Shown: piece by piece, positions 9,447 through 20,167 of the stretch
Position numbering within the stretch: the stretch's first letter is position 1
How the letters are laid out: every line of letters begins with the position of its first letter
Source: Actinoplanes ianthinogenes
GTDB taxonomy: Bacteria; Actinomycetota; Actinomycetes; Mycobacteriales; Micromonosporaceae
DNA length: 64,000 nt
Direction: 5' to 3'
Assembly: GCF_018324205.1 (NCBI RefSeq)
Contig: NZ_AP023356.1
Coordinates: 8,934,501 to 8,998,500 of the forward strand
Notes under the pieces: generated by a model
Seen by the model: the letters and a program-made list of their open reading frames with translations, nothing else
Told to the model about the DNA's origin: nothing
Databases searched by the model: none
Program-made: the position numbers and the translations under genes

Positions 9447-10336
9447 GCCTTCACGACCACGCGCAGACCAGCCATGGGGACGATCCGCGCGATCGCGGCG
9501 GCAACGCTGTCCCGGTCCGCGTGCATCACCGCGGTGACACCGAGTCCGGTGGCGTAATCGGCCAGCGCGGCGAGGCTGTGATGGTCGACGAAGGCCAGCT
9601 CCGCCGCATCGATCACCAGCCGGCCGTCGGCGGGCTCGGGGCGGGCGTGCCGCAGCGCGGTGGCGAACAGGTCTCCGCTGGCTCGATCGATCTCGCCTGC
9701 CAGGACCGCGTGCGTGTCCGGGTCACCCGCGGCGTACAGACGGAAGCCGCTGCATCCCGCGCTGAGCGCCGGATGAACGCAGGTCACCTCCGCCAGCACG
9801 GCAGGGTCGAGGGCACCGCGCTGGAAACCGCACATGCCGATGAGCGGGTGGCGGGCGATGTGCCGGTCGATGAGGAATTCGTACCGCGCCCACGCCGCTC
9901 GCTGCTGTTCGGTCCGGACCAGGGACGTCACGTCGGCGGCGACCCGTAGCCCGCTCCACCCGTCCGTCAGCGCCTGGCCGGCGGCTGCGGCGAAGGCGGC
10001 GACCTGCCGGTCCGGGTCGACCGGTTCGCCGTCGCTGTACATGGCCGTCACCGACGTCAGTTGTGCCTGGCCGGTGGCCAGTGCCGCCTCGAGGCCGTGC
10101 ATTCCGGCCGGGCCGGCACCGTCGGTGCCCGCGACGTAGACGACCCGCTGCCGGCGGGCCAGCCCGGCGGACAGGAACCGGCCGGCGCGGGTGTGGAAGT
10201 CGGCCGGTTGGTCGAAGGCCCAGCCGACATGGTCGTGCACACCCGCGTCGTCGGGTGTGCCGATGACTCCGGCAAGCCGCATGGGCTCAACGTACGCCTG
10301 CGGGTTCCCCAAGGGCAGCAGGTGTCCGGCTGCCAT
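9443..10336 (-). CDS. MEDS domain plus STAS anti-anti-sigma protein
   Basis: A 297-residue protein with an N-terminal MEDS domain (DHVGWAFDQPADFHTRAG, about residues 33-50) and a C-terminal STAS domain from about residue 205, with LVIDAAELAFVDHHSLAAL. The Ser/Thr usually phosphorylated in STAS antagonists would lie in FVDHHSL, where a Ser is present. It is the first gene of a three-gene operon with the MEDS-HATPase kinase and the LAL regulator and overlaps the next start by ATGA. The start could instead be ATG at residue 18 (position 10285); neither has a strong ribosome site. It is divergent from a SpoIIE phosphatase gene, which completes a partner-switching set. Confidence 0.82.
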   Translation of the reverse strand: MAAGHLLPLGNPQAYVEPMRLAGVIGTPDDAGVHDHVGWAFDQPADFHTRAGRFLSAGLARRQRVVYVAGTDGAGPAGMHGLEAALATGQAQLTSVTAMYSDGEPVDPDRQVAAFAAAAGQALTDGWSGLRVAADVTSLVRTEQQRAAWARYEFLIDRHIARHPLIGMCGFQRGALDPAVLAEVTCVHPALSAGCSGFRLYAAGDPDTHAVLAGEIDRASGDLFATALRHARPEPADGRLVIDAAELAFVDHHSLAALADYATGLGVTAVMHADRDSVAAAIARIVPMAGLRVVVKA

Positions 10337-10404
10337 CGACTCGGGTTCGCCGGTGCTGGATGATGGCTTTCTCGTCCGGATTGTCGTGCCGAGGAGGTGA
10401 CCTG

Positions 10405-12429
10405 GTGGCCGGAGGGCTCCCGGACGCCGAGTTGCTGGCGATGCTGAACGCCGATCCCCAGGGCTGGGTGGTGGCGGGATCGGTGCGTGAACACGGTGCC
10501 ATCGTGGACTTCACGCTGCTGTACATCAACGAGGCCGGATGCCGGTTGGTGGGCCGCCCCCGCGAGGAGTTGATCGGGCGCCGCTATCGGCACCTGTGGC
10601 CGGAGACGGTCCATGACGGGACGCTGCCGTTGTATCGATCGGTGGTGCTCAGCGGTGAGCCGGTCACCCGGACGGTGTACTACGACCGGTCGAGCATCTC
10701 CGGGCACTTCGAGCTACGGGCCGGCCGGTACGGGGACGGATTCATCGTCCGGTTCGTCGACCTGCGGCAGGTGACGGTGTCGCCCCGATCGGACGGCGGC
10801 GCCCGGCTCTACGACATGCTGGACGCGGCGTTCGACGGGTTCACCGTCCTCCGGCCGGTCCGCGAGGCTGACGGCCGGATCGTCGACTTCGTGTGTGACT
10901 ACGTCAATCAGCTCGGCGCCAAGCTGACCGGTCGTACGGTCGAGGATGTCATCGGCCGGCGGCTGAGCGCCATCGCACCGGAGAGCTGGGACGACGGCCT
11001 GTTCGAGCGCTATCGCGCCGTGGCGGAGACCGGAGACCCGTGGCGCCAGCAGCTGGAGTATCCCGCGATCGGTCAGGCGTGGGAGATCAAGATGGGCCGG
11101 GACGGCGCCGGGTCGGTCGCCGTGTCGTTCCGGGAGATCACCGAGCAGATGCTGCGGCAGCAGGAGCTGACCGCCAGCGTCGCCCGCGCCGAACGGTCCG
11201 CGGCGCGCGCCCGGGCGCTGGAGAGCGTCACCACCGCCCTGGTGGCCGCGAGCACCACCGAGCAGGTGTACGCGGCCATCGGCTCCGTGCTGCGGCCCTC
11301 CGCCGGGGGCGAAGGCCTGGCGCTGCTGCTGCGGGACGACGACAGCTTGCGGCTGCGGTATCACTGCGGTTACGAGCCGGAGGTGCTGGCTCGTCTCGAC
11401 GGCCTGCCGATGGAGCATCCCTATCCGGCCACCGGTGTGGCCCGCACCGGGCGGGCTCGCTTCCTCTCGACGCTCGAGGAGTTCGAGGCGGCCCAGGACG
11501 GCGCGGCCCCGGCGGTGCCGCCGGGTGTCCGGCGCGCCTGGGCCTTCCTGCCACTCGCCGTTGCCGGCGAGATTCTCGGCGCGCTGGTCGTCGGGTATCA
11601 CGAGCCGCGCGACTTCGACGAGGACACCCGCTCGACCCTGATGGCGCTGGCCGCGCTCGGCGCGCAGGCGTTGCACCGGGCGCTGGTGTACGAGACCAGC
11701 CTGTCCATCGCCGCGCAGCTACAGCATGCGCTGCTGCCGGTCGGGACGCCCCGCATCGACGGCTTGGCCTGCGCGACCCGCTATCTGCCGTGGACCCGCG
11801 GCGCCGAGGTCGGCGGCGACTGGTACGACGTCATCGCTCTGCGCGACGGCCTGGTGGGAGTCGTCGTCGGTGACGTCGCCGGGCACAACACCGCGGCGGC
11901 CGCGGCGATGGGACAGGTGCGCGGTGCGTTGCGCGCCTACGCCCTCGAAGGCCATCGCCCCTCCGCGGTGATCAGCCTGGCCAATCGGCTGATCTTCGAT
12001 CTGCGCTTGGACACCATCGCGACCTGCTGCTATCTGGAGCTCGACATCGTCAACGGCGCGGGTACGGGCGTCAACGCCGGTCACCCCCTGCCGGTGGTCC
12101 GGGAGGGCGCCGAGGTGCGCTTGGTGCCGCTGCCCGCCGATCCGCCGCTGGGTGCCTCGCGGGCTCACGCGTACCGTGACGCGGTTTTCGCCTTTGAAGC
12201 CGCGGCGACACTGCTGCTTTACACCGACGGGCTGGTCGAGGATCGGCGGAACCCGATCGATCTCGGTCTGGACGAACTGTGCCACGCCCTGCGCACCGCC
12301 CCGGCCGGCGATCCGGAGGCCGTGATCGATCACATCGTCGCCAGCCGGGTCGGCCGGCGCACGCGTCACGACGACGTCGCCCTGCTCTGTCTGATGCGCA
12401 GTCGCGCCGCCGCGCCGGGACCTAACTGA
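10405..12429 (+). CDS. PAS-PAS-GAF-SpoIIE (PP2C) serine phosphatase
   Basis: A roughly 674-residue regulatory phosphatase. Two PAS-like modules come first (ADPQGWVVAGSVRE onward and YDMLDAAFDGFTVLRPV onward), then a GAF domain, then a C-terminal SpoIIE/RsbU-type PP2C domain with QLQHALLP, GAEVGGDWYDV, GVVVGDVAGHN and LLLYTDGLVEDR. The metal-binding aspartates in GGDWYD, GDVAGHN, YTDGL and RHDDVAL are present. GTG at 10405 is preferred over a frame opening at 10360 because GAGGAGGTGACCTG precedes it. The phosphatase would dephosphorylate STAS antagonists such as the one encoded divergently. The 3' end overlaps the convergent neighbour by 8 bases. Confidence 0.9.
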   Translation: MAGGLPDAELLAMLNADPQGWVVAGSVREHGAIVDFTLLYINEAGCRLVGRPREELIGRRYRHLWPETVHDGTLPLYRSVVLSGEPVTRTVYYDRSSISGHFELRAGRYGDGFIVRFVDLRQVTVSPRSDGGARLYDMLDAAFDGFTVLRPVREADGRIVDFVCDYVNQLGAKLTGRTVEDVIGRRLSAIAPESWDDGLFERYRAVAETGDPWRQQLEYPAIGQAWEIKMGRDGAGSVAVSFREITEQMLRQQELTASVARAERSAARARALESVTTALVAASTTEQVYAAIGSVLRPSAGGEGLALLLRDDDSLRLRYHCGYEPEVLARLDGLPMEHPYPATGVARTGRARFLSTLEEFEAAQDGAAPAVPPGVRRAWAFLPLAVAGEILGALVVGYHEPRDFDEDTRSTLMALAALGAQALHRALVYETSLSIAAQLQHALLPVGTPRIDGLACATRYLPWTRGAEVGGDWYDVIALRDGLVGVVVGDVAGHNTAAAAAMGQVRGALRAYALEGHRPSAVISLANRLIFDLRLDTIATCCYLELDIVNGAGTGVNAGHPLPVVREGAEVRLVPLPADPPLGASRAHAYRDAVFAFEAAATLLLYTDGLVEDRRNPIDLGLDELCHALRTAPAGDPEAVIDHIVASRVGRRTRHDDVALLCLMRSRAAAPGPN

Positions 12430-13489
12430 ACCGCAGGTCCGCCCAGACGCGCTTGCCCGGCTCGGTGTGATGGCGCTCGACACCCCATCGATCGGCGATG
12501 GCCTGGATGAGGTGGATGCCACGCCCGTTGGGCCGGTCGGTCTGCCGCGCGCGGACGGCGGGTCCGCGGGGGTCGTCGTCGGCGGCGATCAGGCGCAGGT
12601 GGTCGCCGGTGTCGGCCAGCTGTGCCTCGCGGAGTCCACCCCCGTGCCGCACCGCGTTGCTGATCAGTTCGGTCAGCACCAGGTCCACCTCGTCGTACAG
12701 ATCGGGCCGGGGTGTCCGGGTGAGGATCTCCGGCAGCGTGCGGCGTGCCCAGTCGCGTCCTTCGGCGCCGACCGCGGCGTCGCGGGGGTGCTCCGGTTGC
12801 CAGACCGCGTGGCGGTGGTGCCGCGCCTGCGGGCGTTGCCGATCAGCGGTGACGGTGGCGATCCGGGAGGCGTCGAGGGCGTCGGCGGCCAACCGGCCGA
12901 ATCGTTCGGCGTCGTGCACGTCGCGCTCGGTGAACGCGTCGTGCTGGTCGAGGTCGCGGATCAGGGTGACGGCTCCGAGCACGGCGCCGGTCGCGGTGCA
13001 CAGCGGCACGACGATGGAGCTGGCGACGCCCAGGGCCTCGAACTGAGGCACCAGCTGCCGGCTGGTGATCGCGGCGTGCAGCAGCCCGGGTGGGACGTGC
13101 GGGAGGTATCGGGTGACCCCGGTGGCGGTGACCCGGCCGGCGCCGTAGGCGTCTCCCGTGCGTACGGGCACGTCGGCGGCCCAGAGCCGGATCACCGGCT
13201 CGCGCTCGGCGTCGCGGTGCCGCAGCGTGATCATCTCCAGCGGCTCGCCGTCGACCGGGTGCTCCAGACCGAGGCCGGCCAGCGGGACGGCCGTTCCGGA
13301 CCGTAACGCGTCCACGACGGCAGTGCGTACGTGAACCGCGCACCAGTCCGCCATCGCGGACACCACCTCGTCGCCGAGCGCGTCGGCGGTGGTGAACCAG
13401 TCGGTCGCCGCCCGGATGCGAGAACCGGGATCCCAACGGCCCGTTTCTCCTGCAGGGGCGGAGTCCGCCGGTGGGTCTTCCCGATGCAT
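12422..13489 (-). CDS. GAF plus HATPase_c_2 anti-sigma-like protein
   Basis: A soluble protein of about 355 residues. The first ~240 residues form a GAF-like ligand domain (QFEALGVASSIVVPL, TGAVLGAVTLIRD, VHDAERFGRLAADAL). The C-terminal ~120 residues are an RsbW-like ATPase with N-box LVLTELISNAVRHGG and G-box NGRGIHLIQAIADRWG. I place the start at ATG 13489, preceded by GGGGAAAAGGGCGGC; a GTG at 13570 would add 27 unremarkable residues. Likely role: Ser/Thr kinase or sequestering factor in partner switching, opposed by the convergent SpoIIE phosphatase, whose stop it overlaps. It lacks the MEDS module of the related gene at 8.5-9.4 kb. Confidence 0.82.
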   Translation of the reverse strand: MHREDPPADSAPAGETGRWDPGSRIRAATDWFTTADALGDEVVSAMADWCAVHVRTAVVDALRSGTAVPLAGLGLEHPVDGEPLEMITLRHRDAEREPVIRLWAADVPVRTGDAYGAGRVTATGVTRYLPHVPPGLLHAAITSRQLVPQFEALGVASSIVVPLCTATGAVLGAVTLIRDLDQHDAFTERDVHDAERFGRLAADALDASRIATVTADRQRPQARHHRHAVWQPEHPRDAAVGAEGRDWARRTLPEILTRTPRPDLYDEVDLVLTELISNAVRHGGGLREAQLADTGDHLRLIAADDDPRGPAVRARQTDRPNGRGIHLIQAIADRWGVERHHTEPGKRVWADLRFS

Positions 13490-13684
13490 GCGCCGCCCTT
13501 TTCCCCTGGCGACCGAAAAGTTCGGCGCGACGTCAGCCTGATTGGCGGCTTCCATGCTGACATGTGCCACCGGCGACCTGTCAATCAGCCTCGACGGGTA
13601 CGGCTGCCGGGAACCGGCTCAGGTCCCGGGTGCACCGGTCGATCTACCTCCCTGAGTCGTCGGCGCAACGTGCAAAGGACGGGA

Positions 13685-15938
13685 ATGACCAGACGGGCGG
13701 GGATCTCGCGCCACGCTTTCGCGGCGATCTTCCTGATCGGCCTGCTGGTGCTGATCAGCAGCGTTGCCGCCAGTGTGCGGACCGCCCGACGGGAGCGCAT
13801 CGCGGCGCAGGACCACGCGCTGGACGTGACGCTGGGACGGCAGGCCGAGTCGCTGGAGCACTACTTCGAGCGGGCCCGGGCGATCGATGCGGTCCTCGCT
13901 GCCAGCCCGGCGTTCAGCGACTTCTACCGGGCGCCCGGCACGAACCAAGCCAAGATCGAGGCGGGCGGTCCGCTGCTGCGCCGGGTGAACCAGTCCCTCG
14001 GCTACCTGGAGACCCTGTTCCCGGGCCGGATCGGCGAGGCGTGCTTCATCGACAGCAGCGGCGCCGAGATCGCCCGGGTCGTCAACGGGGTGCCGGCCGC
14101 GCCGGCCGACCTGTCGCAGGAGGAGGACGACAACGCCTTCTTCGCGCCCACCCTGGCTCTGCCGCCGGGGCAGGTCTACCAGGCGAAAGAGTACGAATCG
14201 CCGGACACCCACAACGTGGTGATCTCCAACTCGACCGTGGTCACGGCGGGCGGGCACACCGGCATCGTGCACTACGAAATCGCCCTGGACTCCTTCCGGA
14301 TGACCGCCACCACGGGCGGGCTGTCCGCGTCGATCGTCGACGCCGGCACCGGCCGGGTCCTCGTCGACACCCGAACGGTGACCACGCTGGCCGGCCGTAC
14401 CGATCAGACGCTGGCGCCCGTCCTGCACGGCACCCGTGATCACGGCATCACGACGCTGGGCGCCCGGCGGGCCGCCTACCAGCGCGTCGCGGCCACCGGC
14501 GGCAACGCCAACGACTGGTACCTCGTCGTGTCCGCGCCCGCCTACGGGCGCGGCTGGACCCGGGGGTTGAGCGTCGGCTCCATCGCCCTGCTGCTGGGCG
14601 CGCTGCTGACCCTGCTGCTGTCCACCGTCAGCGGCTGGCGGTACCTCGCCTCGGTGCGGCGCTCGGCCACCTATGACGCGCTGACCGGCCTGCCGAATCG
14701 AAGCCTGCTGACCGAGCGCCTGGGTGCCGCCCTGCACGGTGACGGCCGGTCGGCCGCCCTGCTGATCGTCGACCTGCGCGGCTTCAAAGACGTCAACGAC
14801 TTGCTCGGCCACCGTCTCGGCGACCTGCTGCTGACCCAGGTCACGCAGCGGCTGTCGGCCGCCGTGCCGGCCGGCGCCACGATCGCGCGCATCGGCGCCG
14901 ACGACTTCGCCGTGCTGTTGCCCGGCGCCGCGCCGGCCGCCGCTCGCGCAGTCGCCGGCGACCTGCTGCAAAGCCTGGTTCCGGCCTTCCGGATCGGTGA
15001 GGTCAGCCTCAAGGTGGAGGCTCACGCCGGCATCGCCGTCGGTCCGGATCACGGGACCGACCCCTGCACGCTGCTGCGGCATGCGGAGGCCGCGCTCCAG
15101 CTGGCCGTCGAGAAGGTCACCGAGGTCCACGAGTACGAGCCGGGTCACGACCGCGGAGCGACGCATCGGCTGGAGCTGCTCGCCGACCTCAGCCGGGCGC
15201 TCGAGACCGACGACCAGATCAGCCTGCACTACCAGCCCAAGATCGATCTCGGGAGCGGTCGCCTGGTGGGTGTCGAGGCGCTCATCCGCTGGGACCATCC
15301 GGTGCGTGGCCGGATCGCCCCGGATGCTTTCATCCCGGTCACCGAGAGCACCAGTCTCATCCACCCCCTCACCACCCGCGTCCTGGAGATCGCCCTGCGG
15401 CAGGCGGCAGCCTGGCAGCGGGAGGGCGCAGATATCCCGGTCGCCGTCAACCTGTCCACGCGGTGCCTGCTCGACGCGGGCTTCGCCGGGCACGTCTTCG
15501 ACCTGCTGCGCCACCACGGCCTGCCCGCGTCGCTGCTCAAGCTGGAGGTCACCGAGAGCCTGGTGATGGCCGACCCGGAGCGCTGCCTGTCCGTCCTGCA
15601 CGCGCTGCACGACGGCGGCATCCGCCTGTCGATCGACGACTTCGGCACCGGCTACTGCTCGATGAGCTACCTCCAGCGCCTTCCGGTCGGCGAGCTGAAG
15701 ATCGACAAGTCGTTCGTGCAGGGCATGACCGGCAGCCACGGTGACGCGGTACTCGTGCGGACCGCTGTCAGCCTGGCGCACAGCCTCGGCCTCGAGGTGG
15801 TGGCCGAGGGCGTGGAGGACGAGGCCACCGCCGCCGCGCTGCGCGAGATCAACTGTGACACCGCGCAGGGCTACTACTACGCGCGGCCGATGCCGGCCGG
15901 CGACTTCGATCGGTGGCACGCGGATGTCACGCGGGCGG

Positions 15939-15958
<20 letters not shown>
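13685..15958 (+). CDS. membrane GGDEF-EAL protein, c-di-GMP phosphodiesterase candidate
   Basis: A 757-residue inner-membrane protein. A TM helix (AIFLIGLLVLISSVAASV, residues ~13-30) leads to a ~280-residue extracytoplasmic sensor (Cache-like), then a second TM (SIALLLGALLTLLLSTV). The GGDEF domain starts at DALTGLPNR, but its active-site motif reads GADDF, so cyclase activity is doubtful. The EAL domain looks active: GVEALIRW, KLEVTES, DDFGTGYCSM, KIDKSFV and VVAEGVED are all present. ATG 13685 has AAAGGA upstream; the frame's longer 5' extension has no such site. Expected role: c-di-GMP hydrolysis controlled by an external ligand. The 3' end overlaps the convergent kinase gene by 20 bases. 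Confidence 0.9.
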
Positions 15959-17540
<1,582 letters not shown>

Positions 17541-17638
17541 CGCCTTTCCCCTGGATGCGAAGCGGCCGCACCCGGATCACGCTACCCGTCGATCCGTTCC
17601 GGAGACGGGCAATACCGGGAACGGGCGATGCCCGACAG

Positions 17639-17670
17639 TTGCATCCGGTACCCAGGTACAGGCTTACCGT
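17639..17670 (+). promoter_or_regulatory. MerR-type promoter/operator, apparently leaderless
   Basis: TTGCAT (17639-17644) and TACCGT (17665-17670) are separated by 20 bases, the overlong spacer typical of MerR-activated promoters. A perfect dyad GTACC-CA-GGTAC lies inside the spacer at 17648-17659. The predicted transcription start falls at or next to the ATG at 17677, so the first mRNA is probably leaderless. MerR is encoded two cistrons' worth downstream, which fits autoregulated activation. Confidence 0.65.
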
Positions 17671-17676
17671 CTGAGC

Positions 17677-17991
17677 ATGAACACCTTCGAGGCCTGCACC
17701 CTCCCCACCGCGGAGCAGCCGTTGCGGCTGGCCGAGTTCGACGACCTGTTCGCCACCGCGCTGCGCGGCCAGCGGCGCCTGTCGCCCACGACGCTGCGCT
17801 GGGATCTCGATCCGGCCGGCGAGGCGACGGCCCGGGACCTCACCGCCCGGGAGAGCGCCTGCTGCTCGTTCTTCACCTTCTCTTTCGGTACGCCCGGCGC
17901 GCTGCTGCGGCTGGAGGTCGCGGTGCCGGAGGCCCGGGTCGACGTCCTGGACGCGCTGGAGCGGCGGGCCACCGGCCGGATGCCGTCGTGA
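17677..17991 (+). CDS. small cysteine-pair protein of the MerR operon
   Basis: A 104-residue soluble protein, first in a metal-responsive operon. The notable motif is ESACCSFFTF at about residues 55-64, a vicinal Cys pair flanked by aromatics that could bind a soft metal ion. I do not recognise an enzyme fold. ATG 17677 was chosen because it sits at the expected transcription start of the MerR-type promoter; the open frame extends further upstream, but through the promoter. Its TGA overlaps the GTG of merR (GTGA). A metal-binding or metal-processing role is inferred from the Cys pair and neighbours only. Confidence 0.7.
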   Translation: MNTFEACTLPTAEQPLRLAEFDDLFATALRGQRRLSPTTLRWDLDPAGEATARDLTARESACCSFFTFSFGTPGALLRLEVAVPEARVDVLDALERRATGRMPS

Positions 17992-18428
17992 CCGGCCTGC
18001 GCAGCAGCCAGGTCGCGGACGCGGCCGGGGTGAACCTGCAAACCCTGCGTTACTACGAACGGCGCGGGTTGCTCGCCGAGCCGGAGCGCAGCCTCGGCGG
18101 GCACCGGCTGTATCCGGCGGAGGCGGTCACCGTGCTGAAGGTGATCAAGGCCGCGCAGCGGCTCGGGTTCACCCTCGACGAGGTCGCCGAGCTGCTCACC
18201 ACCGCCGGTCACCGGCACGGCCGCCGCGACGCCGGGCTCCAGGAACGGGCGAGGGCCAAGCTCGCCGAGGTGGAGGCGAAGATCGCCGACTTGCGGGTGA
18301 TCGCCTCGACGCTGCGGGCGGCCGTCGACGCCGGCTGCGACGACCTGGTGGCCTGCGCCGGCCAGCCGTGCTGCCCGATCCCGTTCGCCACCATCGCGGT
18401 AGGAGCGCCTGATGCCGAAGCTCGCTGA
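17988..18428 (+). CDS. MerR-family metal-responsive regulator
   Basis: A 146-residue MerR-family activator. The N-terminal winged helix has VNLQTLRYYERRGLL and GGHRLYPAEAV, followed by the dimerisation coiled coil. The C-terminal segment AGCDDLVACAGQPCCPIPF supplies four cysteines in the positions where MerR-like sensors bind thiophilic metals. Hg(II) is the first guess, but the exact metal cannot be read from sequence. GTG 17988 overlaps the previous stop. It probably binds the dyad in the 20-base spacer ahead of the operon. The 3' end overlaps the next gene by 17 bases. Confidence 0.88.
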   Translation: MTGLRSSQVADAAGVNLQTLRYYERRGLLAEPERSLGGHRLYPAEAVTVLKVIKAAQRLGFTLDEVAELLTTAGHRHGRRDAGLQERARAKLAEVEAKIADLRVIASTLRAAVDAGCDDLVACAGQPCCPIPFATIAVGAPDAEAR

Positions 18429-18663
18429 ACCCTCGTCCTGGCTGACCGGCCTCGCCGGGCTTGCCTGCGCCGCCTGCTGTGTCATCCCGATGCTGCTCGC
18501 CGCGGGTGTGGTGTCCGGCGCGGGCTGGGCCGTCGCCGTGGACTGGATGCCGGGCGTCGCCGTCGCCCTCGCCGCGGCGGCGGGCGGCGCGTGGTGGTGG
18601 GCGTCGCGGCGGCGCCACCGCACCGGCTGCGGCGGAGGTGACTGCGCCTGCGCGGCGCGATGA
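18412..18663 (+). CDS. small MerT-like metal transport membrane protein
   Basis: An 83-residue inner-membrane protein with two predicted TM helices (LTGLAGLACAACCVIPMLL and MPGVAVALAAAAGGAWWW). The Cys-Cys pair in the first helix (CAACCVIP) and the Cys-rich tail CGGGDCACAAR match the architecture of MerT/MerH-type mercuric uptake proteins. It is shorter than MerT, which normally has three helices. It overlaps merR by 17 bases and closes the core of the operon. No mercuric reductase (MerA) or lyase (MerB) is present, so the operon may handle another soft metal or only sense and traffic it. Confidence 0.7.
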   Translation: MPKLAEPSSWLTGLAGLACAACCVIPMLLAAGVVSGAGWAVAVDWMPGVAVALAAAAGGAWWWASRRRHRTGCGGGDCACAAR

Positions 18664-18679
18664 CCGGTATGTTGCCTCC

Positions 18680-19018
18680 ATGGTCATCGTCCGGTCGCTG
18701 CTGCTGTTCGCCCTGGCCGCGCTGGCCGAGATCGGCGGGGCGTGGCTCGTCTGGCAGGGCTGGCGGGAGAACCGTGGGCTGTGGTGGGTCGCCGCGGGTG
18801 TCGTCGCTCTGGGTGCCTACGGGTTCGTCGCGACCCTGCAGCCGGATGCGAACTTCGGTCGCATCCTGGCCGCCTACGGCGGCGTCTTCGTCGCCGGGTC
18901 GCTGGCGTGGGGGATGGTCGTCGACAAGTTCCGGCCCGACCGGTGGGACCTCATCGGCGCCGCGATCTGCCTGCTCGGCGTCGCCGTGATCATGTACGCC
19001 CCGCGCGCCACCGCCTGA
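18680..19018 (+). CDS. YnfA/UPF0060 family membrane protein
   Basis: A 112-residue, four-helix membrane protein of the UPF0060 (YnfA) family, related to small multidrug resistance transporters. Recognisable stretches are LAALAEIGGAWLVW near the N-terminus, ARILAAYGG-like GRILAAYGGVF in the middle and DLIGAAICLLGVAVIMY at the end, with family-typical length. It starts 16 bases after the metal-operon membrane protein on the same strand, so it may be its last cistron. Substrate and direction of transport are not established for most family members. Confidence 0.9.
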   Translation: MVIVRSLLLFALAALAEIGGAWLVWQGWRENRGLWWVAAGVVALGAYGFVATLQPDANFGRILAAYGGVFVAGSLAWGMVVDKFRPDRWDLIGAAICLLGVAVIMYAPRATA

Positions 19019-19075
19019 CCGGCAACCGCCCTGAACAATGTCGATGGCGTCTTGGCGGCCGGTCCTGGAGGTGGA

Positions 19076-20164
19076 ATGTCCGTCCATCCGTTCATCCGCA
19101 CCGTCGACGAGTACGCCGAGCGGGTGCTGCGCCCGACCGCGCTGCGCACCGACCGCGAGGGCGTCACCGCCGCCCGGATCGGCGAGCTGCGTGAGATCGG
19201 CCTGCTCAACCATCCGGCACCCGTCGAGTACGGCGGTCTGGCCCTCGGCCCGGCCGCCGAGCGGCGGATCCACGAGATCATCGCCGGCGCCTGCTTCAAC
19301 ACCTGGCTGGTCTGGGCCCAGCACGTCCCGCTGATCGGCCGGCTGGCGCGCACGGCCGGGCCGCTGCCGGCCCTGGCCCGCCGGGTTCTCACCGGGCAGG
19401 TGCTGCTCGGCGCGGGCGTCAGCGACGTCCGCAGCTTTCCCCGCCGCTACATCGAGGCCACCCGCACCGCCGGTGGCTGGATCTTCACCGGCACGATCTC
19501 CTGGGTCAGCGGCTGGGGCCTCAACGAGGCACTGGCCGTCGCGGCCGTCGAGAAGGACACCGAGACGGTGGTGACCGCCCTGGTCGAGATCGGCGCCGGT
19601 GTCCGCGCCGGTGCCCCGCTCGACCTGGCCGCGGTGACCGGCAGCCGGACCGAGCGTGTCATGCTCGACGAGGTCGTCGTCCCGGACGAGCACGTGCTCT
19701 CCCGGCAGACGCTGGAGAAGACCCGCTTCGACGACCTCGCCACGGCCGGCGATGCCCGCGGCCACCACTTCGGGCTGGCCGCCACGGTGCTCCGTGAGCT
19801 GGCGGAAACCCCGGACCCGGAGGTCCGGGCCGTTGCGCGGGCGTGGGGTCCGCGGGTGTCCGGGCTCCGCGAGTCGGCGTACGCCCTGGCCGACGAGGCG
19901 GCCGCCGTCGGGGGAGGCCCGCACCGCCTCGACGAGCGGCTCGCCACCAAGGTGGCCATCTTGTCGGCTCTCACCACGCTCACGCGAGCGTTGGTCGTGG
20001 CCCGTGCCGGCCGTGGGCTGACCGGGCAGGACACGGCACAGCTGCACGCCCGGTCCGCCCTGTTCCTGCTGGTGCAGGGCCAGAGCGCGGACGTCCGCCG
20101 GGCCCACCTCGCCCACCTCGCCGGCCTCGACGGCCTCGCGGGCCTCGCGGGCCTCGCGGAATGA
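19076..20164 (+). CDS. acyl-CoA dehydrogenase-like flavoprotein
   Basis: A 362-residue member of the acyl-CoA dehydrogenase superfamily, with the N-terminal helical region (GELREIGLLNHPAPVEYGG), the middle beta domain (FTGTISWVSGWGLNEAL) and the C-terminal four-helix bundle. Such short, divergent members are often flavin-dependent monooxygenases that use reduced flavin supplied in trans. A convergent NAD(P)H:FMN reductase gene ends three bases away, which supports this reading. ATG 19076 follows CCTGGAGGTGGA. The C-terminus ends in a low-complexity LAGL repeat (19 residues) encoded by a short tandem repeat, so tail length may vary. The substrate is unknown. Confidence 0.78.
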   Translation: MSVHPFIRTVDEYAERVLRPTALRTDREGVTAARIGELREIGLLNHPAPVEYGGLALGPAAERRIHEIIAGACFNTWLVWAQHVPLIGRLARTAGPLPALARRVLTGQVLLGAGVSDVRSFPRRYIEATRTAGGWIFTGTISWVSGWGLNEALAVAAVEKDTETVVTALVEIGAGVRAGAPLDLAAVTGSRTERVMLDEVVVPDEHVLSRQTLEKTRFDDLATAGDARGHHFGLAATVLRELAETPDPEVRAVARAWGPRVSGLRESAYALADEAAAVGGGPHRLDERLATKVAILSALTTLTRALVVARAGRGLTGQDTAQLHARSALFLLVQGQSADVRRAHLAHLAGLDGLAGLAGLAE

Positions 20165-20167
20165 GCC

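Noticed and set aside
18482..20116. 544-codon minus-strand frame
   Set aside because: It crosses the YnfA and acyl-CoA dehydrogenase genes in antisense and has no recognisable domain.
20105..20160. GGCCTCGCG-type short repeat at the end of the acyl-CoA dehydrogenase-like gene
   Set aside because: It is a three-to-four unit low-complexity LAGL tail inside a normal gene, noted there and not a separate element.
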